A DNA stretch of 64,000 bases from Halomonas sp. (GCF_017983445.1 NZ_JAGOBJ010000002.1:1-64000); one strand, 5' to 3'; counted from the stretch's first letter, positions 24,558 to 34,099 are shown. Numbers and translations are program-made. Notes: generated by a model from the sequence alone, not told the origin.

Positions 24558-25490
24558 ATGAATATTCAGCAACTGCGCATCGTTCGGGAAACTGTACGGC
24601 AGCACTTCAACCTGACTGAAGCTTCTAACGCGCTTTACACCTCTCAGTCAGGTGCCAGCAAGCATATTCGTGACTTGGAGGACGAGCTGGGTGTTGAATT
24701 ATTCGAGCGCCGCGGCAAGCGTATTCTTGGTCTAACCGATGCAGGCCGCACGTTGATCGACTGCATTGAGCGCATCTTGCTCGATGTTGAAAATCTCAAG
24801 CGTTCGGCTCACCAGTTAACCCATGAAGACCAGGGAAGTCTTGCCATTGCAACAACGCATACCCAGGCACGCTATGCACTCCCCCCGATCATTGCCCAGT
24901 TCAAGAAGGCCTTTCCCAAGGTACATCTGGAACTCCACCAATGCGGGCCAGAAGAGATCGTTTCACTACTCAAGGCAGGCAGAGTGGATATAGGCATCGC
25001 CACCGAAGCGCTGCACGAAGAGAGCCAGCTTTTTGCCTGCTTTCCTTTTTATCACTGGTATCACGGGGTTATCGTGCCTGAACACCACCCCTTGAACGAC
25101 GGCTTACCACTAACGCTTGAGCGAATTGCCGAGCACCCCATTGTTACCTACCACGACGGTTTTACGGGCCGAGCACGCATCGACACGGCGTTTACATCGG
25201 TTGGCGTGTATCCCGATATCGTGCTGACCGCCCTGGATGCAGACGTTATCAAAACCTACGTTGAGCTGGGCATGGGTGTGGGGTTGATTGCCTCCATGGC
25301 GTATCACGAAGCGCGTGATCAAGGACTCGAACTACTGGATGCCAGCGCGCTGTTCCCGCGCAATACTACTTATCTGGCGCTACGGCGTGGTCATTTTCTG
25401 CGCGGGTACGTCTATCAATTTCTAAAGCTGTGCCGCGATAACCTGGATGAAGACACCGTTCAGCGCGTTCTGGCAGGCCGTCAGGATTAA
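24558..25490 (+). CDS. cysB: LysR-family sulfur regulator (CysB/Cbl)
   Basis: A 310-residue LysR-type regulator of sulfate assimilation. The N-terminal winged HTH (MNIQQLRIVRETV to about residue 60, with SQSGASKHIRDLEDELG) and the effector-domain signatures ATTHTQARYALPPI and TYHDGFTGRARID are characteristic of CysB and its paralogue Cbl. It lies directly upstream of the sulfate ABC transporter genes in the same direction, which fits local control. N-acetylserine would be the expected inducer (known for CysB). Two dyads in its leader suggest autoregulation. Whether it is the main CysB or a second Cbl-type copy cannot be decided here. Confidence 0.92.
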   Translation: MNIQQLRIVRETVRQHFNLTEASNALYTSQSGASKHIRDLEDELGVELFERRGKRILGLTDAGRTLIDCIERILLDVENLKRSAHQLTHEDQGSLAIATTHTQARYALPPIIAQFKKAFPKVHLELHQCGPEEIVSLLKAGRVDIGIATEALHEESQLFACFPFYHWYHGVIVPEHHPLNDGLPLTLERIAEHPIVTYHDGFTGRARIDTAFTSVGVYPDIVLTALDADVIKTYVELGMGVGLIASMAYHEARDQGLELLDASALFPRNTTYLALRRGHFLRGYVYQFLKLCRDNLDEDTVQRVLAGRQD

Positions 25491-25615
25491 CCACAGTTTC
25501 GCGCCCTACTCGTTAAGCTTAAAAAGTAATAAGTAATCCATTTTATATTCGTTATTAGAAGTAATAAATTTGCTTAGGCTGTCCTCCTACTTACCTAAAA
25601 GCATCGGAGCAGCCA

Positions 25616-26683
25616 ATGAACGCCTTTCATCCTTCTACTCAATGGCCCCTTTCCAAGCTAGTGGCAGCCGTCTTATTGGGTGGCGCCGTATTCGCCACCA
25701 CGCTTGGCCTACCAGCTACCGCTCACGCAGAAAGCGAGCACGTAGAACTTCTCAATGTCTCCTACGACCCGACACGTGAGTTCTATCGGGAATATAACGA
25801 GCTGTTTGCCGATCATTGGCAGCAAGCACAAGGCCAAACGGTTTCAGTCCGCCAATCTCATGGTGGTTCCGGGTCACAGGGTCGCGCGGTGGTCGATGGG
25901 ATTGATGCGGATGTGGTCACGCTGGCCCTCGCCTACGACATTGATGCTCTGCATGACCGCGCCGACCTTATCCCTGCCGATTGGCAGTCGCGTCTGCCCT
26001 ACAACAGCTCGCCCTACACCTCCACTATCGTGTTACTGGTTCGCGATGGTAACCCCAAGAACATTCAGGGCTGGGAAGATTTGACGCGTGACGATGTGGA
26101 AGTCATCACGCCGAATCCTAAAACCTCAGGCGGAGCGCGCTGGAATTTTCTGGCGCTGTGGGGTTATGGGCTCGAGCAGTTCGATGGCGATGAGCAGCAG
26201 ACGTTCGACTTTGTTCAGCAAGTGTTCGAGAACGTACCGGTACTCGATTCCGGCGCGCGGGGCGCTACCAACACTTTCGTACAGCGCCGGTTAGGCGATG
26301 TGCTGCTCGCCTGGGAAAACGAAGCCATTCTTTCGGTAGAACAGCTGGGGAAAGGCGATTTTGAAATCGTGGTGCCAGAGCAGAGCATTCTGGCCGAACC
26401 GCCTGTCGCAGTGGTTGATGCCAACGTCGATCGCAAGGGAACCCGCGAAGCCGCCGAAGCGTACCTTGAATACCTCTACTCCGAAGAAGCCCAGCGGCTA
26501 GCCGCTAAACACTATTACCGCCCGCGTAGTGAAGACGTGCTGGCAGAGCACATTGATGCGTTCCCCTCGCTTGAGCTTTTCACTATCGATGACGTTTTTG
26601 GGGGCTGGCAAAGCGCCCAGGCGCGCTTCTTCAATGATGGCGGCGTTTTCGACGAGATTCTTGAAGCGATCAACGCTCAGTAG
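25616..26683 (+). CDS. sbp: Sulfate ABC transporter substrate-binding protein
   Basis: This 355-residue periplasmic protein captures sulfate (or thiosulfate) for CysTWA. The signal peptide ends near AHA-ESEH. The mature start LLNVSYDPTREFY and the block SHGGSGSQGRAVVDGIDADVVTLALAYDID are hallmarks of the Sbp/CysP family. GGAG is 7 nt before the ATG. An AT-rich 125-bp leader containing ATAAGTAAT/TTATTAGAAGTAATAA-like elements is a plausible CysB target, though I cannot fix a site. It heads the operon sbp-cysT-cysW-cysA. Confidence 0.95.
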   Translation: MNAFHPSTQWPLSKLVAAVLLGGAVFATTLGLPATAHAESEHVELLNVSYDPTREFYREYNELFADHWQQAQGQTVSVRQSHGGSGSQGRAVVDGIDADVVTLALAYDIDALHDRADLIPADWQSRLPYNSSPYTSTIVLLVRDGNPKNIQGWEDLTRDDVEVITPNPKTSGGARWNFLALWGYGLEQFDGDEQQTFDFVQQVFENVPVLDSGARGATNTFVQRRLGDVLLAWENEAILSVEQLGKGDFEIVVPEQSILAEPPVAVVDANVDRKGTREAAEAYLEYLYSEEAQRLAAKHYYRPRSEDVLAEHIDAFPSLELFTIDDVFGGWQSAQARFFNDGGVFDEILEAINAQ

Positions 26684-26743
26684 CCCTGTTTATTTACCTC
26701 GCCGGGAGTGCCTGCGCCCCGGCCTTTGCTTCTGGAAAACGGT

Positions 26744-27574
26744 ATGTCGATAACGCTTGCCAAACGCCGGGTCATACCAGGTTTTGGTCTGACCATGGGT
26801 TTCACCCTGCTGTATATGGGCCTTGTGTTTCTTATCCCGGTGGGCGCCTTTTTGCTCTATACCACCACCATGAGCTGGGAGACGTTCTGGAGCGCGATTA
26901 CTCAGCGCCAGGTAGTCGCGTCTTACAAGCTCTCTTTTGGCGGATCGTTGATTGCGGCCACGATCAATCTGATATTTGGCGCGCTGGTAGCCTGGGTGCT
27001 GGTGCGTTACCGCTTTCCGGGCAGGCGGGTGGTCGATGCACTGGTCGACCTGCCGTTTGCGCTTCCTACCGCCGTGGCCGGTATCGCGCTGGTGACACTC
27101 TACGCCAGCACCGGCTGGGTGGGGCAGTACCTGGAGGTTTTTGGCATTCGTGTCGCCTATACCCAGCTGGGCGTCATTGTGGCGCTGACCTATATCGGGC
27201 TGCCTTTTGTCGTTCGTACAGTGCAACCCGTTCTTGAAGACCTGGAAGCCGAATGGGAAGAGGCCTCGGCCAGTTTGGGCGCTGGTCGCCTGACAACCCT
27301 GCGGCGCGTGATATTTCCAGCGTTGCTCCCGGCCCTGTTGACCGGCTATGCCCTGGCCTTTGCCAGAGCACTGGGAGAATACGGCTCAGTGGTCTTCATC
27401 TCGGGAAACCTGCCGTTTCGTACCGAAATCACCCCACTGCTCATCGTCTCCAAGGCTGAGCAGTACGACTATCACGGCGCCGCCGCTATTGGCACTGTCA
27501 TGCTGATAGCGGCGTTTTCCATGCTGCTGGTCATCAATGGCCTGCAGTGGTGGGCCAGTCGGCGGTATGCATAA
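26744..27574 (+). CDS. cysT: Sulfate ABC transporter permease CysT (CysU)
   Basis: This 276-residue inner-membrane permease has six predicted spans and the EAA loop (EEASASLGAGRLTTLRRVIFP) that docks on CysA. The block VDLPFALPTAVAGIAL is typical of CysT. It pairs with CysW. I place the start at the ATG (MSITLAKRR); a GTG in the same frame at 26708 would add 12 residues. It lies 60 nt after the binding-protein gene and 12 nt before cysW. Confidence 0.94.
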   Translation: MSITLAKRRVIPGFGLTMGFTLLYMGLVFLIPVGAFLLYTTTMSWETFWSAITQRQVVASYKLSFGGSLIAATINLIFGALVAWVLVRYRFPGRRVVDALVDLPFALPTAVAGIALVTLYASTGWVGQYLEVFGIRVAYTQLGVIVALTYIGLPFVVRTVQPVLEDLEAEWEEASASLGAGRLTTLRRVIFPALLPALLTGYALAFARALGEYGSVVFISGNLPFRTEITPLLIVSKAEQYDYHGAAAIGTVMLIAAFSMLLVINGLQWWASRRYA

Positions 27575-27586
27575 AAGGAGTTCACT

Positions 27587-28474
27587 GTGAGTACATCCCT
27601 AACCGCTATTCCCCCGCAGGATATTGCCCCCGCACGCTGGCGACGCGCCACCGAAGAACCTGCATGGATAAGGCTAACGCTCATCACACTCGCCTTGACG
27701 TTTATAACGCTGTTTCTGGTGCTACCGTTAACCGTGGTGCTGTATGGCGCGTTTGAACGTGGGATTGGCGTATGGTGGGCAGCCGTACAAGACCCCGATG
27801 CTTTGTCGGCCATTCGCTTAACGCTGCTGATCGTCGCTATCGTGGTACCGCTGAATACCCTGTTTGGTATCGCCGCGGCCTGGGCCATCGCCAAATTCGA
27901 ATTTCGCGGCAAGCCCATTCTTATCTCCCTGATCGATATGCCCTTCGCAATATCACCCGTGGTGGTGGGTCTGATTTTCGTCATTCTGTTTGGCTCGCAG
28001 GGCTGGTTAGGGCCTTGGCTCGCCGCCCATGATCTACGCATCATCTTCGCCGTTCCCGGTATCGTTATCGTGATTGCTTTCGGCACGCTGCCGTTCATTG
28101 CCCGCGAGCTGATACCGCTCATGCAGCAGCAGGGTAAGGAGGAGGAGGAAGCCTCATTAACACTGGGTGCCAACGGCTGGAAAACCTTCTGGTACGTGAC
28201 GCTTCCCAATATCAAATGGGGCCTGATCTATGGCGTGATCTTGTGTAATGCCAGAGCCATGGGCGAGTTTGGCGCGGTTGCCGTGGTCTCGGGCCGGATT
28301 CGTGGGGAAACCAACACCATGCCGCTGCATATCGAAGTGCTCTACAACGAGTACATGTTTACTGCCGCCTTTGCTGTGTCATCGCTGCTGACGGGTCTTG
28401 CGCTGGTCACGATCATTATCAAAAGCATGGTTGAGTGGCAGGAAGAGCGCCGTCAACGCATTGCCGCCACTTAA
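27587..28474 (+). CDS. cysW: Sulfate ABC transporter permease CysW
   Basis: This 295-residue permease is the second membrane subunit. Six spans follow a 25-residue cytoplasmic N-terminus; the EAA loop is [20 protein letters not shown], and [17 protein letters not shown] and [15 protein letters not shown] are diagnostic. The start codon is GTG, with AAAGGAG 6 nt upstream. It is cotranscribed with cysT and cysA. Confidence 0.94.
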   Translation: MSTSLTAIPPQDIAPARWRRATEEPAWIRLTLITLALTFITLFLVLPLTVVLYGAFERGIGVWWAAVQDPDALSAIRLTLLIVAIVVPLNTLFGIAAAWAIAKFEFRGKPILISLIDMPFAISPVVVGLIFVILFGSQGWLGPWLAAHDLRIIFAVPGIVIVIAFGTLPFIARELIPLMQQQGKEEEEASLTLGANGWKTFWYVTLPNIKWGLIYGVILCNARAMGEFGAVAVVSGRIRGETNTMPLHIEVLYNEYMFTAAFAVSSLLTGLALVTIIIKSMVEWQEERRQRIAAT

Positions 28475-28505
28475 CGCTGCATTACGCAAACACAAGAGAG
28501 CTTTC

Positions 28506-29585
28506 ATGAGTATCGAAATCGATCACGTCAACAAACACTTCCGCGATTTTGTGGCTGTCGATAACGTCAGCCTTACGTTCAACGAAGGTGAGCTAACCGC
28601 GCTGCTTGGCCCGTCAGGGTCGGGCAAGACCACGCTGTTGCGTATTATTGCAGGCCTTGAGCAGCCAGATACCGGACGCATTCGTTTTCATGGTGAAGAC
28701 ACCACGGACAAGCATGTCAGTCAGCGCGGCGTCGGCTTCGTGTTTCAGCATTACGCCCTGTTCAAGCACATGACGGTTTTCCAGAATGTCGCCTATGGCC
28801 TGACGGTACGCCCCCGCCAAAGCCGCCCCAGCAAGGCCGACATTAACGCCAAAGTCATGCGCCTTCTCGAGCTGGTCCAACTGGGCTGGACCGCGCACCG
28901 TTACCCGCATCAGCTTTCCGGCGGCCAGCGCCAGCGCATTGCCTTGGCCCGCGCACTGGCGGTCGAGCCCAAGGTTCTGCTGTTGGATGAACCCTTTGGT
29001 GCGCTGGACGCCAAGGTACGTGCTGAACTGCGCCGCTGGCTGCGACGCCTTCACGATGACATTCATGTTACCAGCGTCTTTGTTACCCATGATCAGGAAG
29101 AAGCGCTGGAGGTTTCCGACCGCGTGGTGGTCATGAACAAGGGCCGCGTGGAGCAGGATGGCTCGCCCGAGCAGGTTTACGACACGCCGGCCAATCCCTT
29201 TGTTTACCATTTTCTGGGCAACGTTAATCTTTTTCACGCGCGGATTCATGATGGCGTGGCGCGGATTGGCGATATTCAGCTGCCTGCGCCAGAATTTCAT
29301 GGCTACCATAACGAGCGCGGTGAAGCCTACGTGCGCCCCCATGAAATCGAAGTGCTGGCCAGCCGGCAGCATGACGATGCCTTGCACAGCCAAATCGAGC
29401 TCGTTTCGGTTATTGGCCCGACGGTGCGTTTGGAGCTAAGAACCGACAACACCGAAACGCTGGTGCATGCCGAGCTTTCCAAGCACCACTTTCATTCGCT
29501 AGGCCTAAAGCAAGGCAGCGACGCCTGGATTCGGCCAACCCACAGCCGTATTTTCCTGCCTGATGAACGGGTAGCAAACGGTTAA
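28506..29585 (+). CDS. cysA: Sulfate ABC transporter ATPase CysA
   Basis: This 359-residue ATPase energises sulfate import. It shows Walker A (GPSGSGKTT), Q-loop (VFQHYALF), signature (LSGGQRQR), Walker B (VLLLDEPF) and H-loop ([10 protein letters not shown]), then a C-terminal TOBE-type domain (about residues 240-355). The gene is read from ATG 28506 ([12 protein letters not shown]), since the upstream extension of the frame overlaps cysW. It ends the sulfate operon, 110 bp before the ModE-like gene. Confidence 0.95.
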   Translation: MSIEIDHVNKHFRDFVAVDNVSLTFNEGELTALLGPSGSGKTTLLRIIAGLEQPDTGRIRFHGEDTTDKHVSQRGVGFVFQHYALFKHMTVFQNVAYGLTVRPRQSRPSKADINAKVMRLLELVQLGWTAHRYPHQLSGGQRQRIALARALAVEPKVLLLDEPFGALDAKVRAELRRWLRRLHDDIHVTSVFVTHDQEEALEVSDRVVVMNKGRVEQDGSPEQVYDTPANPFVYHFLGNVNLFHARIHDGVARIGDIQLPAPEFHGYHNERGEAYVRPHEIEVLASRQHDDALHSQIELVSVIGPTVRLELRTDNTETLVHAELSKHHFHSLGLKQGSDAWIRPTHSRIFLPDERVANG

Positions 29586-29695
29586 ACGCCTTGTGAGTAA
29601 ATGCCCTTGCGATACTCTCAATTGGATTGATGAGCCGTGCGTAATCAGTCACTGCTAAACTACAGGACCTAATACCCTGGTGCAGGAAAAGCGAT

Positions 29696-30079
29696 ATGAC
29701 TCGAACCCATCATCTTAAACCAACGTTTCAATTACGCTTGGCGCTGCATAATGATGTGGTGATTGGGCCGGGTAAAGCAGACCTGTTAGAGATGATCGAC
29801 CAGACAGGCTCAATATCAGCGGCTGGCCGGGCGCTTAAAATGAGCTATAAAAAAGCCTGGCAGCTGATTGAAACCATGAACGGCTACTTTCCCTCACCAC
29901 TGGTTGCCACCCACTCAGGCGGCAACCAGCGCGGCGGCGCCCAACTCACAGAGCTTGGCAAGCAGGTGCTTACTCACTACCGAGCCTTGGAAAGCCAGTT
30001 AACCATTGAGCAGTCCGATGATGCTCAGGCCTTGCTGTCACTGCTTTCGCCTATTGATCATTACGAAGGTCAAGCCTGA
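29696..30079 (+). CDS. ModE-type winged-helix regulator without molbindin domain
   Basis: This 127-residue protein matches the N-terminal DNA-binding domain of ModE: GKADLLEMIDQTGSISAAGRALKMSYKKAW with the HTH at about residues 33-55, followed by the wing GGNQRGGAQLT. The C-terminal Mop/TOBE domains that bind molybdate in E. coli ModE are missing and the gene ends cleanly, so this is a natural short form. It lies 82 bp upstream of modA in the same direction and the near-palindrome before modA is a likely target. How it would sense molybdate is unclear. Confidence 0.87.
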   Translation: MTRTHHLKPTFQLRLALHNDVVIGPGKADLLEMIDQTGSISAAGRALKMSYKKAWQLIETMNGYFPSPLVATHSGGNQRGGAQLTELGKQVLTHYRALESQLTIEQSDDAQALLSLLSPIDHYEGQA

Positions 30080-30122
30080 GCGTGCTGATTAATATCTTGA
30101 GCTGTTCAGCAGTTATGTATAA

Positions 30123-30154
30123 CCTCCGCTATATCCATATGGAAATAACGGAGG
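30123..30154 (+). promoter_or_regulatory. 32-bp near-palindrome covering the modA ribosome binding site
   Basis: The sequence CCTCCGCTATATCCAT and its partner ATGGAAATAACGGAGG form a dyad with 28 of 32 positions symmetric, centred on the palindrome TCCATATGGA (30134-30143). The half-site CGCTATAT...ATAACG resembles the E. coli ModE box. The right arm is the modA Shine-Dalgarno (GGAGG, 30150-30154), so the RNA could also fold and hide it. Confidence 0.6.
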
Positions 30155-30161
30155 CCATTCG

Positions 30162-30947
30162 ATGAGCAACGCTACATTTAATCGCCGCTTATTAGCCGTT
30201 TCGCTGCTGCTGGCAATGACCGTGTCGGCCTCTGCGGCGGGTAAAGTACAAGTAGCGGCCGCCGCCTCACTTACCGATGCACTCAATGACGCCATCGCGG
30301 TATACGAGTCTCAGCATGATGTTGTGGTCACGCCCATTTATGCCTCGTCTTCCACCCTGGCCCGGCAAATCGCCAGCGGCAGCCCCACCGATGTGTTTTT
30401 ATCCGCCAATGGTCAGTGGATGGACTGGCTGGAAGAGCAAGGCGTTAATGTGCATGAGCGTAGCGATCTTTTGCAAAACCGCTTAGCGCTCATCACCGCT
30501 AGCATGGACCTTCCAGAGCACTTTACGCCAGGTGAAGGTAACCCTATTGCCACGCTTCTGAGTGGCGAGGATCGCCTTTCGGTTGGCGATCCGGATCATG
30601 TGCCTGCCGGTATCTATACACACCAGGCGCTGGAAGCGCTGGGCGAATGGGAAGTGTTAGAACCAAGGCTTGCGCGAGGTAACGATGTACGGGCGGCACT
30701 CACACTGGTAGAACGACAGGAAACACCGGTTGGCGTTGTGTATCAAACCGATGCATTCGTCAGCAAGCGCGTAAGAACGCTGGGGCTCTTCCCGATCGAT
30801 AGCCACGATCCTATTACTTACCCTATCGCGCTGATTGATGCACAAGATAATGAGCACGCTATGGCGCTACGTGAGTGGCTAGCCAGTGAGGAAGCGCTAA
30901 GCATTTTTGCAGCGTATGGTTTCGATACGGATATCACAGCTCAGTGA
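30162..30947 (+). CDS. modA: Molybdate ABC transporter substrate-binding protein ModA
   Basis: This 261-residue periplasmic protein binds molybdate/tungstate. The signal peptide (RRLLAVSLLLAMTVSASA, cleavage before AGKVQVA) is followed by VQVAAAASLTDALND, YASSSTLARQIASGSPTDVFLSA and the later VGDPDHVPAGIY, all ModA hallmarks. The stop overlaps the modB GTG start (GTGA). Its Shine-Dalgarno lies inside the 32-bp dyad upstream. Confidence 0.95.
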   Translation: MSNATFNRRLLAVSLLLAMTVSASAAGKVQVAAAASLTDALNDAIAVYESQHDVVVTPIYASSSTLARQIASGSPTDVFLSANGQWMDWLEEQGVNVHERSDLLQNRLALITASMDLPEHFTPGEGNPIATLLSGEDRLSVGDPDHVPAGIYTHQALEALGEWEVLEPRLARGNDVRAALTLVERQETPVGVVYQTDAFVSKRVRTLGLFPIDSHDPITYPIALIDAQDNEHAMALREWLASEEALSIFAAYGFDTDITAQ

Positions 30948-31642
30948 CGTTATCACCGTCCGAGTGGGAGGCCATAAGGCTAAGTCTGCTAATTGGCTTA
31001 GCCGCCGTGGCCTGGATACTACCCCCGGGTATTGCCGTCGCTTGGTGGCTGGCTCGACATGAATTTCGTGGCAAGGCACTGGTCGACGGCCTGATCCACC
31101 TTCCTCTGGTATTGCCACCCGTGGTGGTGGGGTATTTATTGCTGGTGATGCTAGGCAGGCAAGGCGTTATTGGCCAGTGGCTATATAACACGCTGGGCAT
31201 ATCACTCCCCTTTACCTGGCAAGGCGCTGCGGTTGCCAGCGGTGTGATGGCCTTTCCTCTACTGGTACGCGCCCTCAGGCTATCCCTTGAAGCGGTGGAC
31301 CCCAAACTTGAAGCCGCTGCCAGCACGCTAGGCGCCAGCCGCTGGCGAATATTTATCACCATCACTTTGCCGCTTGCAGTGCCTGGCCTGTTAACCGGCA
31401 CAGTGCTTGCGTTTGCCCGGGCGCTTTCCGAGTTCGGCGCGACCATCACGTTTGCCTCCAATATCCCGGGTGAGACCCGCACCTTGCCATTGGCTCTTTA
31501 CACGCTAATTCAAACCCCAGGCCAGGAAGCGACGGCCGCCCGCCTGTGCATTATCGCCATTGTGATCGCACTGCTTTCGCTGGTCGCCTCTGAGTGGCTT
31601 GCCAGGCGCACCCGGCAACGTTTACAGGAACGCGATGGCTAA
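30944..31642 (+). CDS. modB: Molybdate ABC transporter permease ModB
   Basis: A 232-residue permease with five or six spans. The EAA loop is EAAASTLGASRWRIF, and LPLVLPPVVVGYLLL and ARALSEFGATI are ModB blocks. The start is GTG at 30944, overlapping the modA stop by 4 nt, so it is translationally coupled. It overlaps modC by 8 nt. Confidence 0.94.
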   Translation: MTLSPSEWEAIRLSLLIGLAAVAWILPPGIAVAWWLARHEFRGKALVDGLIHLPLVLPPVVVGYLLLVMLGRQGVIGQWLYNTLGISLPFTWQGAAVASGVMAFPLLVRALRLSLEAVDPKLEAAASTLGASRWRIFITITLPLAVPGLLTGTVLAFARALSEFGATITFASNIPGETRTLPLALYTLIQTPGQEATAARLCIIAIVIALLSLVASEWLARRTRQRLQERDG

Positions 31643-32750
31643 TCTACCCAGCGAACCCGAAAAACCTACGTCTGGTTCATTAACGCTGTCAGTGAAACAG
31701 CAATTAGGCGAATTTCAGTTGGCAGCTACGCTGGACCTACCCGGTAGCGGTGTAACCGGCCTATTCGGTGCATCAGGTAGCGGCAAAACCAGCTTGCTAA
31801 GACTCATTGCGGGCCTGGATAGGTCTGCTGAAGGCAGTATCCATCTTGGCGACCGTGCCCTTCTCGACACTCAACGAGGTATTTTCATCCCTCCTCACCG
31901 CCGGCGTATTGGGGTGGTTTTCCAAGAAGCACGCCTTTTTCCACACTATCGGGTGCGCGGCAACCTGACCTATGGAATGCCACGCCACGCTGAAAATCGT
32001 TTTGATGAAATCATCGAGCTGCTGGGTATTGAAGCGCTTTTAGAGCGCATGCCCGGTACGCTATCCGGCGGCGAAGCCCGGCGTGTAGCGATTGGCCGCG
32101 CCCTGCTCAGTAGCCCACAGCTACTGCTCATGGATGAACCGTTAACGGGGCTGGACGGCGCGCGTAAAGAGGAGTTACTGCGCTACATCACACGCCTCAC
32201 CCAACAGGTGGACATTCCCGTCGTTTATGTAAGCCACGACCCGGAAGAAATTTCCGCCATCGCGGATCATCTGGTACTCATGCATAAAGGGCAGGTTCAA
32301 GCCAGCGGCAGCCTGGACACGCTGCTTCAGCGCTTCGATTTGATGCATCAGCTAGGGGGATTTGATGCCGCCTCGCTACTGGAAGGCGAAGTAGTCGCCC
32401 ATGAAGAAGCCTACGGCCTTACCCACTTAGCGTTAGATGGCGACCACCAGTTAGTCCTACCCGGTACATTAGCGCCATTAGGCAGCCGTTTACGCGTGCG
32501 TATTCTGGTCCGGGATATTGCCCTGGCACTCACCCCGCCCGCCCACACCAGTTACCGTAACCAACTCAACGCCACTATCAGTGACTTCGCCATACTTCCC
32601 GAGGCCCCTTATACCGTCGAACTGCGTTTAACTATCGGCACGTTTGCCTTACGAGCGCGGCTAACGCGCAAATCCTGGGATGAAATGGGTTTAAGGCGGG
32701 GCATGCAGGTAACCGCGTTAATTCGCAGCGTATCGTTTAATGCACTTTAA
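31635..32750 (+). CDS. modC: Molybdate ABC transporter ATPase ModC
   Basis: This 371-residue ATPase has Walker A GASGSGKTS, signature LSGGEARR, Walker B LLLMDEPL and H-loop VYVSHDPEE. A C-terminal Mop-type domain follows (about residues 300-370; RNQLNATISD), which can bind molybdate for trans-inhibition. The ATG at 31635, inside the modB end, is preceded by AGGA; the frame is open further upstream but without support. It is the last gene of modABC. Confidence 0.94.
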   Translation: MANLPSEPEKPTSGSLTLSVKQQLGEFQLAATLDLPGSGVTGLFGASGSGKTSLLRLIAGLDRSAEGSIHLGDRALLDTQRGIFIPPHRRRIGVVFQEARLFPHYRVRGNLTYGMPRHAENRFDEIIELLGIEALLERMPGTLSGGEARRVAIGRALLSSPQLLLMDEPLTGLDGARKEELLRYITRLTQQVDIPVVYVSHDPEEISAIADHLVLMHKGQVQASGSLDTLLQRFDLMHQLGGFDAASLLEGEVVAHEEAYGLTHLALDGDHQLVLPGTLAPLGSRLRVRILVRDIALALTPPAHTSYRNQLNATISDFAILPEAPYTVELRLTIGTFALRARLTRKSWDEMGLRRGMQVTALIRSVSFNAL

Positions 32751-33030
32751 ATTTCAATCATCTGCCTTTTTAAAATTAATTTAGCCTAGCATTTAAACGT
32801 TGATTTATAAGCGCTGCTTATATAAGTAACCCAACGCTGAGATAGTTAGCCAAGGCTATGTAAGTTGGCAGGAATAAACTTTATTTTTTAAGCACTTAGG
32901 CATTATGTGCTATCAATCATGCTAGGATTCACTCCTATCAAGTACCCGGCTTTTCTTTCTATATTGTGTATTAAACCATGCTAATAGAACGTCATCGACG
33001 GTACACTTTTAGCGAGAGAATTTACTTATC
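32751..33030. other. AT-rich leader upstream of mntP, no known riboswitch seen
   Basis: No gene is visible. A 7-bp dyad (TATAAGC-GCT-GCTTATA, 32806-32822) and an 8-bp complementary pair (CCTAGCAT near 32785-32792 and ATGCTAGG near 32928) are present. I looked for the yybP-ykoY manganese riboswitch that often precedes mntP and did not find its conserved core. Confidence 0.4.
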
Positions 33031-33591
33031 ATGACACCCGTCACCCTGATATTTCTGGCTATTTCCATGTCAGCCGATGCCTTTGCCGCCTCTATCAGCA
33101 AAGGCGCTGAATTAAAAAAACCAACGTTTCATCATGCGTTCGGCATTGGTCTGATATTCGGCATCATCGAAGCGATTACTCCTGTACTTGGTTGGGTGGC
33201 CGGTAAGGCATCGCAACAGTATGTCCAGGCCTGGGATCACTGGGTCGCGTTTACGCTGCTTTCCGCTATCGGCCTGCATATGATGTACGCGGGGCTTAAA
33301 AAAGAGAACAAGATAGAGCACCGCAAGCAAACGCTTTGGCTGCTTATTTTAACCGCCACTGCCACCAGCATTGATGCCATGGCCGTAGGTGCAAGCCTTG
33401 CCTTTATCGATGCCGATATTATTGTCACAAGCCTGGCCATTGGCCTGGCGACCACTGTCATGGCCTCAATTGGCACTGTGCTTGGTCACAAATTTGGCCA
33501 GTTCGTCGGCCACTGGGCCGAATTAATCGGCGGTGTTGTGCTGATAGGCATTGGCGTTATGGTCCTTATTCAGCATACCGGGATACTATAA
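33031..33591 (+). CDS. mntP: Manganese efflux pump MntP
   Basis: This 186-residue inner-membrane exporter protects against manganese excess. Six spans and the two repeated acidic motifs are visible: SMSADAFAASISKG (with the conserved Asp) near the N-terminus and TSIDAMAVGASLAF in the second half, plus FGIIEAITPVLGW. The length equals E. coli MntP. The gene is isolated, with a 280-bp leader; the next gene is convergent. Mn-dependent regulation is expected, but no MntR box or riboswitch could be identified. Confidence 0.95.
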   Translation: MTPVTLIFLAISMSADAFAASISKGAELKKPTFHHAFGIGLIFGIIEAITPVLGWVAGKASQQYVQAWDHWVAFTLLSAIGLHMMYAGLKKENKIEHRKQTLWLLILTATATSIDAMAVGASLAFIDADIIVTSLAIGLATTVMASIGTVLGHKFGQFVGHWAELIGGVVLIGIGVMVLIQHTGIL

Positions 33592-33628
33592 AAACGAGGG
33601 AAAGCCTTACCCCCGGTCGGCAACAGCG

Positions 33629-34099
33629 CTAACGCTCTAATCCTAGACGCTGATGCCACTCGGCAAGGCTCTCATCTGGATACTCGTCGAAACACTTATC
33701 TTGTGGCTGTGCGTTCACCTCGACCCAATTGGCCCGGCTTCCCAACATCATATGCGTCCGCTCAGGCGGTATCGGCAAATCCGTATCAATTGCCGAGGCA
33801 AAAGGATGCACAAGCTCGGGCCAATCGGGATCATAAACCCATAGCGCTGTCGCACAGTGCTTGCAGAAATGTCGCTCTCCAGTGCTTTGCACGCCATTGA
33901 TGACCGCTCTATAAATCGAAAGGTGCTCGTGACCCTTTACATTGAGCGTTTTACTTTTTCCACTTAGATTGACTGCGTAACCGCCTCCGCCTGCCGTTTT
34001 GCGGCACACAGAACAGTAGCAGACATTAAAGGGATAGGGATGGTGTGACTTCACGCTGAACGTCACGGCTTGGCAATGGCATGATCCTTCAAGCAGCAT
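33629..34099 (-). CDS. GFA-family (CENP-V/GFA domain) protein
   Basis: A 156-residue zinc protein with the Mss4-like GFA fold. Cysteine motifs CHC (residues 7-9), CxxC (CYCSVCRKT) and FCKHC are intact and can hold two zincs as in glutathione-dependent formaldehyde-activating enzyme (Gfa). Most members, unlike Paracoccus Gfa, have no proved formaldehyde role. It is a single gene, convergent with mntP. A second, less similar member occurs at 44970-45395. Confidence 0.85.
   Translation of the reverse strand: MLLEGSCHCQAVTFSVKSHHPYPFNVCYCSVCRKTAGGGGYAVNLSGKSKTLNVKGHEHLSIYRAVINGVQSTGERHFCKHCATALWVYDPDWPELVHPFASAIDTDLPIPPERTHMMLGSRANWVEVNAQPQDKCFDEYPDESLAEWHQRLGLER

Noticed and set aside
32751-33030. 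yybP-ykoY manganese riboswitch upstream of mntP
   Set aside because: The conserved core of the motif could not be found on reading the leader.
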